64,000 nt of DNA from Flavobacterium sp. GSB-24 (GCF_027924665.1 NZ_AP027044.1:1-64000); one strand, 5' to 3'; counted from the first letter of the stretch, positions 1 to 7,703 are shown. Notes: a model not told the origin generated them from the letters alone. Program-made: numbers and translations.

Positions 1-56
1 TATTTTATTAAATGTTCCGAATTAGAACAAAATATTTGACTTTGTAGAAAAAAAAG

Positions 57-94
57 TATAACTTTGCATGATAGTATCATATATGATACTATCT
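57..94 (+). promoter_or_regulatory. Distal copy of the abiE promoter-operator
   Basis: A 38-bp block identical to 186-223. It holds a Bacteroidota -7 box (TAACTTTG, 59-66) followed directly by a perfect 24-bp palindrome at 70-93 (half-site GATAGTATCATA). The palindrome falls where transcription would start, a typical repressor position. AbiEi antitoxins are known to repress their own operons through paired operators, so autoregulation is the likely role (inference). Confidence 0.65.
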
Positions 95-185
95 ACTAAA
101 GATAACTTCGAAACTAAAAAATCGTTCCTCATTACATTTAACGACGCATAAATTTGCAAAAAACTTGCATCTTAATTTTAATTTA

Positions 186-223
186 TATAACTTTGCATGA
201 TAGTATCATATATGATACTATCT
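186..223 (+). promoter_or_regulatory. Proximal copy of the abiE promoter-operator
   Basis: Exact second copy of the 38-bp block at 57-94, with a -7 box (TAACTTTG, 188-195) and the same 24-bp palindrome at 199-222. The transcript would start at about 202. This rules out the ATG at 197 as the start of the downstream gene and points to the ATG at 233. The centres of the two palindromes are 129 bp apart. Confidence 0.7.
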
Positions 224-232
224 GCTAAGCAT

Positions 233-1105
233 ATGAAAAAAGAATCATTTGAAGCTGCAAAAGATCAAATTTTGAATTATTTGTTAGATAATCCTATAGG
301 GGCATTTACTTCAGCAGATCTAATTTCAATTTTTCATAGAAATAGAGATGATTGGAAAATTGCAAATTACAGGACACCAAAACATTTTATTGATTTTCTA
401 GAAAAGAGTAAAATATTAGAATTGATTAAGTTAAAGCACTTAACTAAAGGTTCAATAAAACAAATTTTTATAACGCCAGGCGCAAATAAATCTCAGATTG
501 CGCAAACAATTAAAAAAGATGGTTATTTAAGTTTTTATTCTGCAGCTCAAATTCATCAACTTACATTACAAAATCCTAAATCTGTCTATATCAGCTATGA
601 TAAATCCGGATGGCAAGAAAATGACAATGAGCTTTTACAAGAAGATGTAGATAGTGCTTTTTCAAAACCTCAAAGACAATCATCTGAAATTTATAAATCT
701 GAAATCGATGATACCCGTTACTATTTGATTCAAAAAAAGACTGGCTCTTTACATGTGGGAATAATTAATAAAAATGGAGTTAGGTATAGTGATTTAGAAC
801 GCACTTTAATAGATATAACAATAAGGCCTGCTTATTCTGGTGGTGTTTTTGAAGTTCTAGAAGCTTTTATTAATTCAAAAAATAAAGTTAATCTAGAAAT
901 AGTTCTTCAGTATCTTGATCATTTAGATTATGTTTATCCGTATCATCAATTGATTGGGTTCTATCTCGATAGAGCTGGATACTCCATCGAGGATACGAAC
1001 CTGTTTTTAGAAAGAAAAACGGATATAAAATTCTATCTTACTTATAATATATCAAATAAGAAATTTGATGAAAAATGGAACTTATATTATCCTAATGGTT
1101 TTTAA
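233..1105 (+). CDS. AbiEi-family antitoxin / transcriptional regulator
   Basis: A 290-residue protein that looks like the antitoxin of a type IV AbiE system: an N-terminal winged-helix-like region (about residues 1-80) and a C-terminal domain containing the characteristic stretch RYSDLERTLIDI followed by RPAYSGG (about residues 180-205). AbiEi proteins neutralise the AbiEii nucleotidyltransferase and repress their own promoter. The start at 233 is preferred because the ATG at 197 lies inside the promoter. Its 3' end overlaps the convergent AbiEii gene by 14 bp, which is unusual because abiEi and abiEii normally form one co-directional operon. Family assignment is from motif recognition only. 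Confidence 0.75.
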   Translation: MKKESFEAAKDQILNYLLDNPIGAFTSADLISIFHRNRDDWKIANYRTPKHFIDFLEKSKILELIKLKHLTKGSIKQIFITPGANKSQIAQTIKKDGYLSFYSAAQIHQLTLQNPKSVYISYDKSGWQENDNELLQEDVDSAFSKPQRQSSEIYKSEIDDTRYYLIQKKTGSLHVGIINKNGVRYSDLERTLIDITIRPAYSGGVFEVLEAFINSKNKVNLEIVLQYLDHLDYVYPYHQLIGFYLDRAGYSIEDTNLFLERKTDIKFYLTYNISNKKFDEKWNLYYPNGF

Positions 1106-1934
1106 TTAATTTAATTTTTTCCATAACAAAATTAAAAAAGAAGTCAAAACCCTTATTATGATCTACAGGAATTGTTGCTGCAACACTCTCCCAGTTTTGT
1201 AATTGTAAATCTTTATGGGATTCCAATAAATCTAAAAATTTTAGAGGAACACGTTTGGCATTAAAAATATTTGATAACATTTGCCTGTTTTCTTCCGATT
1301 CAAAATCTATATCAAATTTTCTGCAGATATTCCAAATATCGTAAAAATCTCTTGCTCGACCTTTTACCCTAGCGGTTGGAACAACTTCTTGATATTCTGG
1401 CATTGATTGACACAGTGCCCGAATTTTCTCAAAAACAATCATTTCCGGAGTATATACATAAAGTATTGCACCATCCACATCAACTTTCTTTTTAGATTCT
1501 GTGTATTCATAGCTACTAATTTCTACTATAAATTTAGTTGAATTATTGTCATAGATTTTATAAGCATATTTCCGCGTTTCGTTCATATTGGCGGGATCAA
1601 ATTTATCTGCATCGATAATTTTAAATAATAATTGATAGCCCTTCCAAACTTGCACGGCATTCTGTTTAGGTTTTTCTATGAACTCAATATCGAAAACAAG
1701 TAATCCGGCTTTCTCAAACTCTGCATTTAATATTGCATATAGATTAGCTTTTAAAGAAAGAAATTCGTTTTCAGTAAAATCTCCGGACATTGAAAAATCA
1801 ATATCTAACGAAGCTCTGTCAGTCATTTCATAAACCAGTTGTAAAGCGTTACCTCCTTTTAATACTAATCCATACATTAGTTTTTCGTCACTTACTAAAG
1901 CACGCAATGTCAACATTTTAATTTTTTCTATCAT
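1092..1934 (-). CDS. AbiEii-family nucleotidyltransferase toxin
   Basis: A 280-residue DUF1814-type nucleotidyltransferase. The active-site signature is visible: LKGGNALQ at residues 25-32, R40, and the SLDID acidic pair at residues 42-46. The later basic stretch ARVKGRARDFYDIW also fits the family. Known AbiEii toxins transfer nucleotides and block growth, giving phage abortive infection or plasmid stabilisation. Transcription is convergent with the AbiEi gene, with 14 bp of 3' overlap, from a separate promoter (TATATTTG on the minus strand, 1956-1949). The two proteins are therefore not translationally coupled, and antisense transcription could add a layer of control. The motif match makes the family call fairly safe; toxicity is inferred. 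Confidence 0.82.
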   Translation of the reverse strand: MIEKIKMLTLRALVSDEKLMYGLVLKGGNALQLVYEMTDRASLDIDFSMSGDFTENEFLSLKANLYAILNAEFEKAGLLVFDIEFIEKPKQNAVQVWKGYQLLFKIIDADKFDPANMNETRKYAYKIYDNNSTKFIVEISSYEYTESKKKVDVDGAILYVYTPEMIVFEKIRALCQSMPEYQEVVPTARVKGRARDFYDIWNICRKFDIDFESEENRQMLSNIFNAKRVPLKFLDLLESHKDLQLQNWESVAATIPVDHNKGFDFFFNFVMEKIKLIKNH

Positions 1935-1948
1935 ATTTTATGTTTTAA

Positions 1949-1956
1949 CAAATATA
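1949..1956 (-). promoter_or_regulatory. -7 box of the AbiEii promoter
   Basis: TATATTTG read on the minus strand, matching the Bacteroidota TAnnTTTG consensus, 15 bp before the AbiEii start codon. Confidence 0.55.
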
Positions 1957-2009
1957 TACAAGATAGTGCAGACTGATTTTAATTTATAAATTATGCTTAA
2001 ATTTAAAAG

Positions 2010-2783
2010 ATGAAAACTGAAAAAAATAGAAAAGAATTTATAGAAAACTTTGGCAAATCCCATAGTAAAATTACAACGAATACTTTTGACAATCATTTAG
2101 ATATTGTCGAACACATAGATAATTGTTTTTTCAAGTTTATGATTCTTAGTAATAGAATCAGAGATAATGCAAAAGAATCAATAAAAGAACTTTATTTGCT
2201 TGCTTACACTACATCAATTGCAAATAATTTTTTGGTTATTAAACAACTTTTTGCAACGGGTTTTCATTTTCAAATGGAGATTATTGAACGTACACAGCTT
2301 GAGCAATTAAATAATCTTTTGACAATGATTTATGATGATGAATTCTTTCAATACTTCACCAAAACAGGGCTAAGAAACAATGATGATTTTATACCTCTTA
2401 CGCCAAAGGAAAAACATTTGACAAAGGCATTAAAGAAAATACAATTCAAAAATCAAAAATTCGATAAATTATTTCGAGAATATTATGATTCAATGCAAGA
2501 ACCCTATGAAGAGTTTTCAAAATCTGTTCATGGAAATTTAATGCATATTCTACTTCTTACTGATGAAAGTAATAGAGATGATGAGCCGATGTACTTTAAT
2601 TTAGGTGGAAAAGAGAATTTTATACCTCGATCTATTAACTTTCTTGTGTGCCTGCTTGATTATTCACAGGTTATTTGGTTTTTAATTGAAGAAAAGTATC
2701 CAAAAGTAGAAAATGAAGAAAAACTAGGAAATGTTAAGCTTTTAAAATACGTTAGTTTATCAAAAAAATATTCTAATCTATAA
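2010..2783 (+). CDS. Hypothetical protein, HEPN/DUF5677-like
   Basis: A 257-residue mostly helical protein. I do not recognise it with certainty. The middle part has an (E)RTQLEQLNN helix and a later FSKSVHGNLMH stretch (about residues 168-178) that resembles the S-x-x-x-H-G region of DUF5677/HEPN-like proteins, some of which are defence RNases. The C-terminal third is hydrophobic (about 210-230) but not clearly membrane spanning. It lies next to the AbiE pair and is read in the same direction as AbiEi. A defence role is possible but unproven. Confidence 0.45.
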   Translation: MKTEKNRKEFIENFGKSHSKITTNTFDNHLDIVEHIDNCFFKFMILSNRIRDNAKESIKELYLLAYTTSIANNFLVIKQLFATGFHFQMEIIERTQLEQLNNLLTMIYDDEFFQYFTKTGLRNNDDFIPLTPKEKHLTKALKKIQFKNQKFDKLFREYYDSMQEPYEEFSKSVHGNLMHILLLTDESNRDDEPMYFNLGGKENFIPRSINFLVCLLDYSQVIWFLIEEKYPKVENEEKLGNVKLLKYVSLSKKYSNL

Positions 2784-2899
2784 TCTACAAAGTTATTTTA
2801 TTTCTTCATGAAGAAAGTGTTTTAAAAGTATTATTAATGAAACTATTAAAAAGAACGGAAAAAAGAACTGTATAATTATTCAGGGTGAGAATAATTTCT

Positions 2900-2907
2900 T
2901 ACATTTG
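2900..2907 (+). promoter_or_regulatory. Probable -7 box for the 2971 gene
   Basis: TACATTTG fits TAnnTTTG and lies 63 bp before the ATG at 2971. It is the best promoter match in the 187-bp gap after the previous gene. Confidence 0.4.
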
Positions 2908-2970
2908 ATTTGTTCTCTAAAACGTTCCTTTTAAAGAACTTCAAAAATTAAATTTTTTAATAAAATTAGT

Positions 2971-3297
2971 ATGGCACTATCTTACACCTCTGTACAAAAA
3001 GCTTATCAAGTTTTTAATACTATTAAAAATGAATTACTAGTAGACTTAATAATTCCATCATGGCCAAAAGATATGGGTGAATGGGAAACTGAAGATCAAA
3101 AGAATCCAAAGCAAAATGTTGTTCACGGTTGGGGAAAAAAGTCTGATGATGGTTGGGAAAGTATTTCTTTCTTTATTGAAAATCCATCTGAAGAATTAAA
3201 AACACGCTTCGATGAACTTAAAAAGCAAGTTCCTAATTCTGCTTTAAATGAACCGTATCATAGAAATGAAAATCTATGGGTTTTGGGTTGGTTCTAA
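2971..3297 (+). CDS. Small hypothetical protein (108 aa)
   Basis: Soluble and Trp-rich (six or seven tryptophans, including the terminal GWF), with a central GWGKKSDDGWESISFFIEN segment. No signal peptide or membrane segment. I do not recognise the family. It has its own promoter and is followed 37 bp later by a small membrane protein gene, so the two may be co-transcribed. Confidence 0.5.
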   Translation: MALSYTSVQKAYQVFNTIKNELLVDLIIPSWPKDMGEWETEDQKNPKQNVVHGWGKKSDDGWESISFFIENPSEELKTRFDELKKQVPNSALNEPYHRNENLWVLGWF

Positions 3298-3334
3298 TTA
3301 TTAATATTTGATAAAAATTTAGCTTAATAGAGAT

Positions 3335-3520
3335 ATGGAACATTATTTAGTAGCTATTGCAACAATTATTTTCGGCATAATTGGGATTGTGTCATTTTTA
3401 GCAATTACAGAAAGAGATTATTTTGATGATTCCTGGCGTCGATATATAGTTCTTATACTGTCAATGAGTGGCTTTTTGATATTTGGCACTTATTTTATTT
3501 ACAGCTTTTTTAAAAATTAA
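3335..3520 (+). CDS. Small membrane protein (61 aa)
   Basis: Two predicted membrane segments (about residues 4-24 and 36-57) separated by a charged turn, TERDYFDDSWRR. No known family recognised. It sits 14 bp upstream of the resolvase gene, so these may share a transcript. Confidence 0.45.
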   Translation: MEHYLVAIATIIFGIIGIVSFLAITERDYFDDSWRRYIVLILSMSGFLIFGTYFIYSFFKN

Positions 3521-3534
3521 AATAACGAAATTTA

Positions 3535-4179
3535 ATGAAAATTGGATATGCTAGAGTTTCAACTCAGGACCAGAATATTACTTCTCAGATTCAGTTACTG
3601 GAAGGAGCAGGTTGTGAAAGAATATTTCAGGATCATGCCTCCGGAGTAAATGATAAAAGACCGGGACTTTTAGAAATGCTTTCAATACTTCGGAAAGATG
3701 ATATAGTAATTATATACAAAACTGATCGTCTTTTTCGTTCTCTGCGTAACATGATCGAGTTAATAGAAAAATTTAATTTATTAGGTGTAAAATTTAAAAG
3801 TCTTTCAGAACCTGAATTTGACACTACATCTGCAAATGGTAAATTATTTTTGCAAATTTTTAGTGCATTTGCCGAATTTGAAAGGAGTCTGATTAGTGAA
3901 AGAACCAAAGTAGGTTTAGATAGCGCACGTCGAAGAAATCAAACTTTAGGAAGGCCTAAAGGTATTAAGCCAGGAACAAAAATTAAATATGAAACTGCTT
4001 TACATTTTTATAAAAACAAAGGCATTCCAATTGAAGCTGCCTGCGAAAATGCAGGTATAAGCAAAACCACTTTTTATAGGGTTGATTCTTTTATAAAAGC
4101 CAAAGAAGCTGATAAATCAGATACTAATCAAACCGATATCCATAATCAAATCAAAGAAATTTCATCAAAAAATAAATAA
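3535..4179 (+). CDS. Serine recombinase of the resolvase/invertase family
   Basis: A 214-residue small serine recombinase. The N-terminal catalytic domain starts GYARVSTQDQN with nucleophile S9 and the R7 expected in the family. The YKTDRLFRS segment supplies active-site arginines, and the long E-helix follows (about residues 105-135, FSAFAEFERSLISERT). A GRPKG hinge leads to a C-terminal helix-turn-helix (about 150-180, ENAGISKTTFYR). On plasmids such enzymes resolve multimers or invert segments. No transposase is nearby, so multimer resolution is the simplest role. The res site was not identified with confidence. Confidence 0.88.
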   Translation: MKIGYARVSTQDQNITSQIQLLEGAGCERIFQDHASGVNDKRPGLLEMLSILRKDDIVIIYKTDRLFRSLRNMIELIEKFNLLGVKFKSLSEPEFDTTSANGKLFLQIFSAFAEFERSLISERTKVGLDSARRRNQTLGRPKGIKPGTKIKYETALHFYKNKGIPIEAACENAGISKTTFYRVDSFIKAKEADKSDTNQTDIHNQIKEISSKNK

Positions 4180-4190
4180 CAAATTGTTAA

Positions 4191-4361
4191 GTGGAAAAAG
4201 CAAAAAAATATTTTTATAGTATAGTTGGCTTATCAATTTCATTTGATGGTTTTATTATAACAAAAACGTTGCTATCAAAATTAGTATGTGATAGAATTAG
4301 CAGACTTAAAAACAAACCAATTGTCAAATTAAATAACAATCTCTATTTAATAAATAAATAA
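4191..4361 (+). CDS. Small ORF (56 aa, GTG start) coupled to the SNase gene
   Basis: An open frame from GTG at 4191 to TAA at 4359-4361. Its stop overlaps the ATG of the nuclease gene (TAATG at 4359-4363), a typical translational coupling arrangement. The product starts VEKAKKYFYSIVG, is basic and ends in LYLINK. It has no clear membrane segment or known family. Support is the fully open frame, the exact overlap and the lack of another use for the 180-bp gap; the GTG start is uncertain. Confidence 0.4.
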   Translation: MEKAKKYFYSIVGLSISFDGFIITKTLLSKLVCDRISRLKNKPIVKLNNNLYLINK

Positions 4362-4840
4362 TGAAAAACTATACTTTTTATCTAACTGTCTTTCTTTCGC
4401 TTTTTATATCAATTTCCGTTTATTCACAATCAGGAAAAATTGTTAGAATTAAAGATGGAGATACAGTTGTTTTACTGGATTCTGATAATAATCAAATCAC
4501 CTTACGTTTAGCAGAAGTAGATTGTCCGGAAAGCAGTCAGGATTTTGGTAAAAAGGCTAAAGAATTTACATCCAATCAAGTTGCTTTGAAAATCGTTACT
4601 TACAAGATTGTGGATACTGATCAATATGGAAGGAGTATTGCCAAAGTGTATTATGATAATAAGTATCTATCAGCTGAGATAATTAAAAATGGTTTTGGAT
4701 GGCATTATAAAAAATATTCAAAATCAATTGAATTAAGTAATTTAGAACGCTCGGCTAAAGCAAACAAAATAGGTCTATGGAGCAGTAATAAAAATAAAGC
4801 TCCTTGGGAATATAGAAAAGAAATGAGAAACAAATATTAA
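4361..4840 (+). CDS. Secreted staphylococcal-nuclease-like (SNase) protein
   Basis: A 159-residue thermonuclease-family protein with an N-terminal signal peptide (residues 1-23, ending VYSQ). Catalytic signatures are present: DGDT (32-35), RLAEVDCPE (49-57, giving the usual Arg, Asp and Glu) and DQYGRS (R91). SNases cut DNA and RNA with Ca2+ help, here outside the cytoplasm or in the periplasm. Genes of this type often travel with conjugative elements, where a role in handling extracellular DNA or in transfer has been suggested but not settled. The start overlaps the preceding small ORF by one base. A terminator-like hairpin follows at 4887-4911. Confidence 0.88.
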   Translation: MKNYTFYLTVFLSLFISISVYSQSGKIVRIKDGDTVVLLDSDNNQITLRLAEVDCPESSQDFGKKAKEFTSNQVALKIVTYKIVDTDQYGRSIAKVYYDNKYLSAEIIKNGFGWHYKKYSKSIELSNLERSAKANKIGLWSSNKNKAPWEYRKEMRNKY

Positions 4841-4847
4841 ATTTTTC

Positions 4848-4911
4848 CCCCTTAGGTTTAAAAATTCGACTTCGGAGAATTTCATTCCTCATTTTCTGAG
4901 GCTCTTTTTTT
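4848..4911 (+). terminator. Terminator with a conserved leader hairpin (copy 1)
   Basis: A short hairpin (AAATTC ... GAATTT around a GACTTCGGA loop) is followed by a second stem, CCTCA/TGAGG (4887-4901), and eight T residues. The same arrangement, starting with CCCTTwGGTTT, recurs at 51204-51273. In that copy the C-G pair of the first stem is replaced by T-A, which suggests the stem is maintained. Confidence 0.6.
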
Positions 4912-4919
4912 TATTATTA

Positions 4920-4967
4920 TTCTCATTAACTTTGGAAAATTCTCATTATTATGAAAGTTTCTCACTA
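4920..4967 (+). repeat. Three short direct repeats upstream of the 5085 promoter
   Basis: TTCTCATTA at 4920, TTCTCATTA at 4940 and TTCTCACTA at 4959, spaced 20 and 19 bp apart. This near two-helical-turn phasing suggests a protein binding array, but no partner is known. Confidence 0.3.
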
Positions 4968-4980
4968 ACTTAAAAATAAA

Positions 4981-5063
4981 CCAAAGGGAATAAAAACAAA
5001 TATTTTTTTAGTTAATTAATGGAGTATAATACTCTGTAAAAATACATTTATACCGTATCTTTG
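4981..5063 (+). promoter_or_regulatory. Shared promoter module, copy A
   Basis: Contains CCAAAGGGAATAAAAAC (4981-4997), the dyad AGTATAATACT (5023-5033) and the -7 box TATCTTTG (5056-5063). Gaps are 25 and 22 bp, the same as in copies B (6631) and D (11144). The dyad covers the -33 region, so a repressor or activator could act there. The rigid spacing across unrelated genes points to one plasmid regulon. Confidence 0.75.
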
Positions 5064-5084
5064 AATAGAAGAAAAACACAAGCG

Positions 5085-5459
5085 ATGAATGATTTATATT
5101 TTGCTTCAGCAAGCCTTTTGAAAAAATTTAGAGATAACAACTCTTGTAGTTTAATACCTGAAAAAAAACTATGTAGAGTTATGGATTTTCAAAATAAAAA
5201 AATAATTATAGTATCAAGCAGCTCTTCTAAAGATCAAGTCCACTGGATTACTGCTTATACTGTTGAGCCTGCATCATATTACAAAGAAGAGGTTTACACG
5301 TATGATGAACATGTTAAAGGAATTATCGAGGGAACACTCGATAGAGGATATAAAGGAATAGAAATAATATCTAAACATGGTAAGATGGTAATAAGCGGAG
5401 AACCATTCACAATAAAACCTAATCAATCAATAGAATCACAACAGCTAGCCTTTTTTTAA
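5085..5459 (+). CDS. Hypothetical plasmid protein with a C-terminal QLAFF motif
   Basis: A 124-residue soluble protein of unknown family. The start at 5085 is chosen because the upstream in-frame TTG (5061) is part of the -7 box. The body looks like a mixed alpha/beta fold (KKIIIVSSSSSKDQVHWITAYTV, then KGIEIISKHGKMVIS). The last five residues, QLAFF, resemble the bacterial sliding-clamp-binding pentapeptide QL(S/D)LF, and the gene at 11250 under the same promoter module ends in QLSFF. It is followed 16 bp later by the 380-residue gene, so the two probably form an operon. A link to replication or early establishment is inferred. Confidence 0.6.
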   Translation: MNDLYFASASLLKKFRDNNSCSLIPEKKLCRVMDFQNKKIIIVSSSSSKDQVHWITAYTVEPASYYKEEVYTYDEHVKGIIEGTLDRGYKGIEIISKHGKMVISGEPFTIKPNQSIESQQLAFF

Positions 5460-5475
5460 TTTAAAATATATCACA

Positions 5476-6618
5476 ATGAAAAACATTATAACAAGCGAAA
5501 CAAAAGTATTTTCATTATTTGGAAAATCTGGAGCAATGGAACAAATAAAACCTATTCCGGAACTGCCTATCGGATGCAAGATTTATTGTTATGGTTATGG
5601 TATGTCAGAAAGAGAAGGCGCTATTATTTCTCCTCGAAATCAATTTGGACAATATAAGTGTGTTTACATTTCAGATTTTGAATCAGGTTTTTTTACTCTT
5701 GAGGAATATTCAAGACCCCATTCCAAAAAGTTTGGAATTGGAAATTATTTTGATGACAATTTTCTCACTATTGAAGAATCAATTTTAGAGGATTATATTT
5801 TAAAGGCTGAGATTGCTGTAAATATTAAAAACGAAATTGAAAAAGAAAAAGAAACTTTTGATAAAAATGAATTAAAAGAGATTCCTAAAAGATTTCCTCA
5901 CTTAACTGTGAATACTCAGGACGATCAAAACATTACTAAAAAGAATTTAGTAGCTGATTTGAAAAAGAATTTTCCTCTTGTGAAATTTTCAGTAAAAAAG
6001 TCTCATTACAGCACTTATTATATTTCCTGGACAGATGGCCCTGCAGAAATAAAAGTAGAAGAAATTGCTTCAAAATTTGAAGGATATACAACAGATGAAA
6101 CAGGCGATTTCCGCGACCCTAATCCATCAAATTTCAATAAAGTATTCGGAGATTTTAAATATGTTTTTTATTCAAGATCAGCTAGTGAACATGTTTCTAG
6201 ATGTAAAGAAAATTTACAAGAAATTATTGGAAGTATAAGTAATAGTTATCCAAGCGAAGCAGGCGATATTTTTTATAAAACTTTTAGACACACATCTTTT
6301 CCAATTGGAGTAAATGTAAAATGTATTCAAATGAAAAATAATTTCTCCGGAAGCTTTACTGATTCTTTCGAATTTGTATTTGAAAATAATGAAGAATCCA
6401 CTGCAGAAATTAGTAAAGAATCTAACAATAGTATTTTCTTGGTAGACTATAGTTTAAAAGCAGTTGCTGTTTTTGGCAATACAAAAGAAATTAAAGATCA
6501 ATTAAAGGAATTAGGAGGTAAGTTTAATAACTATCTAACTTATAATAACATTAAACAAGCAGGCTGGATTTTTTCAAATAAGAAAAAAGAAGAGTTAAAA
6601 AACATTTTAAATCTCTAA
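5476..6618 (+). CDS. LPD29-like polyvalent protein (380 aa)
   Basis: A plasmid/phage-type polyvalent protein without a known enzymatic motif. Residues about 155-250 resemble the LPD29 domain: a KKNLVADLKKNFP start, a SWTDGP turn, then VEEIASKFEG and a later FGDFKYVFYSR strand. The C-terminal 50 residues (KEIKDQLKELGGKFN ... GWIFSNKKKEEL) match a small domain that recurs at the end of Bacteroidota mobile-element proteins. Such domains are typical of proteins delivered or expressed early by phages and conjugative elements, but their biochemistry is mostly unknown. It is second in the operon driven by module A. Confidence 0.6.
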   Translation: MKNIITSETKVFSLFGKSGAMEQIKPIPELPIGCKIYCYGYGMSEREGAIISPRNQFGQYKCVYISDFESGFFTLEEYSRPHSKKFGIGNYFDDNFLTIEESILEDYILKAEIAVNIKNEIEKEKETFDKNELKEIPKRFPHLTVNTQDDQNITKKNLVADLKKNFPLVKFSVKKSHYSTYYISWTDGPAEIKVEEIASKFEGYTTDETGDFRDPNPSNFNKVFGDFKYVFYSRSASEHVSRCKENLQEIIGSISNSYPSEAGDIFYKTFRHTSFPIGVNVKCIQMKNNFSGSFTDSFEFVFENNEESTAEISKESNNSIFLVDYSLKAVAVFGNTKEIKDQLKELGGKFNNYLTYNNIKQAGWIFSNKKKEELKNILNL

Positions 6619-6630
6619 AAAAAATATTAA

Positions 6631-6713
6631 CCAAAGGGAATAAAAACGATTGTTTTTTTTGACAATTAACGGAGTATAATACTATATTAATTAACATTTC
6701 TGCACTATCTTTA
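6631..6713 (+). promoter_or_regulatory. Shared promoter module, copy B
   Basis: CCAAAGGGAATAAAAAC (6631-6647), dyad AGTATAATACT (6673-6683) and -7 box TATCTTTA (6706-6713), with the same 25- and 22-bp gaps as copies A and D. Confidence 0.75.
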
Positions 6714-6739
6714 TGTAGGAAATAAAAGGAAACTGGACT

Positions 6740-7081
6740 ATGAAAAATTTAAAATTTGCGAATTATCAGGAAGAAATATCAATAGTAGAGTATCAACCAA
6801 ATAATTATTTAAAAGATGTTGATTTAATATTTTTTGATTCAGATTATGAAGAGCTGAGTGTTGAAGAGAAATTATTAATTGTAGTACTTGATAGAGACGG
6901 TTATTTATTCTCAGAAATTAAACCTTCACCAGGCTTTTTAATTCTTCTTAAAAGACATAAGATTTATGTTCAAGCTTTTAGTTTTAGTACCATTATATCA
7001 AAAACATACGGAGTTTTTCTAAAGTCATTTATAGAAAACAATCCTAATCAGCCGTTAAAGAATTTTTATAGAAGTAATTAA
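6740..7081 (+). CDS. Hypothetical protein (113 aa) under module B
   Basis: An acidic N-terminal half (LKDVDLIFFDSDYEELSVEEK) and a more hydrophobic C-terminal half. No family recognised and no convincing membrane segment. The ATG at 6740 lies 26 bp after the -7 box, giving a short leader. It belongs to the set of genes under the shared plasmid promoter module, so it is probably expressed together with the 5085, 11250 and 51527 genes. Confidence 0.5.
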   Translation: MKNLKFANYQEEISIVEYQPNNYLKDVDLIFFDSDYEELSVEEKLLIVVLDRDGYLFSEIKPSPGFLILLKRHKIYVQAFSFSTIISKTYGVFLKSFIENNPNQPLKNFYRSN

Positions 7082-7119
7082 AAATATTAACTAAAATAAA
7101 AAGATGTTAAAAATTTTAA

Positions 7120-7127
7120 TATATTTG
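7120..7127 (+). promoter_or_regulatory. -7 box for the 7143 gene
   Basis: TATATTTG within a TTAAAAATTTTAA-rich stretch. It lies inside the 5' part of the longer open frame starting at 7104, so translation from 7143 is preferred. Confidence 0.5.
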
Positions 7128-7142
7128 AAGAAAATTATTTTA

Positions 7143-7442
7143 ATGGAAAAACAAGTAGTAATATTCGAAGTTCTTAAATTTTTAGCTGTGTTGTTATTCT
7201 TAGGCAGTTTTTATATTGTTGCCAAGAAAGCAAAACTTATCGTCAATTGTCTATACGAAATCTTAAAAGAGAACAAGATAGAGTTAGAAGACAAATACCG
7301 TAAAAAGTTATTAGTAAAAGCTGTTAAAAATCAGTTGTCAATTAAACCTTTTGAAAAGGAAAAATTAGAGAGTTATTTAAACAAAGAAGTATTTGGATCA
7401 TTGGAGTTCAAATCAAATATTAAACCCAAAGTCATTGTGTAA
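7143..7442 (+). CDS. Small membrane-anchored protein (99 aa)
   Basis: One N-terminal membrane segment (about residues 6-28, FEVLKFLAVLLFLGSFYIV) followed by a basic, helical cytoplasmic tail (KENKIELEDKYRKKLLVKAVKNQ). The family is not recognised. The upstream in-frame ATG at 7104 is rejected because the -7 box overlaps its reading frame. A 34-residue hydrophobic peptide gene follows 16 bp downstream. Confidence 0.45.
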   Translation: MEKQVVIFEVLKFLAVLLFLGSFYIVAKKAKLIVNCLYEILKENKIELEDKYRKKLLVKAVKNQLSIKPFEKEKLESYLNKEVFGSLEFKSNIKPKVIV

Positions 7443-7458
7443 TTAAAAATTAAACGTC

Positions 7459-7563
7459 ATGAATGTAGCTTTAACAATATTATTAGGAATTATAAAATTT
7501 GCTTTTAAATTTTTCATGCTTGTAGTAAAACTAATGTTTGCATTCATGATGAACGTTAAATAG
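7459..7563 (+). CDS. Hydrophobic micropeptide (34 aa)
   Basis: An ATG-to-TAG frame encoding an almost wholly hydrophobic peptide (NVALTILLGIIKFAFKFF ... MMNVK), a single membrane helix with Lys residues. It follows the membrane protein gene by 16 bp and precedes a strong terminator. The size and character would suit a small membrane subunit or a type I toxin-like peptide, but there is no direct evidence for either. Confidence 0.35.
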   Translation: MNVALTILLGIIKFAFKFFMLVVKLMFAFMMNVK

Positions 7564-7603
7564 TAATTGGTTGGTTTTTTTTATTTTTTTATTTTTTGGT
7601 AGT

Positions 7604-7640
7604 AAACCCTTATTAAGATAATTGATAAGGGTTTTATTTT
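7604..7640 (+). terminator. Terminator before the replication operon
   Basis: Inverted repeat AAACCCTTAT ... ATAAGGGTTT followed by a T-rich tract, separating the 7143-7563 genes from the rep operon promoter. Confidence 0.65.
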
Positions 7641-7642
7641 AT

Positions 7643-7676
7643 TCCGTACGTTTTCCGTACGTTTTTTGTATATTTG
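7643..7676 (+). promoter_or_regulatory. Promoter and tandem operator of the phd-like/rep operon
   Basis: The -7 box TATATTTG (7669-7676) is preceded by two copies of CCGTACGTTTT 11 bp apart (CCGTACG at 7644 and 7655), each containing the palindrome CGTACG. The location in the spacer between -33 and -7 suggests repression, probably by the Phd-like product (inference). Confidence 0.55.
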
Positions 7677-7703
7677 ATTACTTAATATTTAAATGATAAA
7701 ACA

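Noticed and set aside
197..232. Longer AbiEi start at ATG 197
   Set aside because: This codon lies between the -7 box and the operator, upstream of the expected transcription start.
3535..4179. Serine recombinase as evidence for a transposon
   Set aside because: No transposase or terminal inverted repeats were seen nearby, so a plasmid resolvase is simpler.
5061..5084. TTG start for the 5085 gene
   Set aside because: The TTG is part of the -7 box TATCTTTG conserved among the modules.
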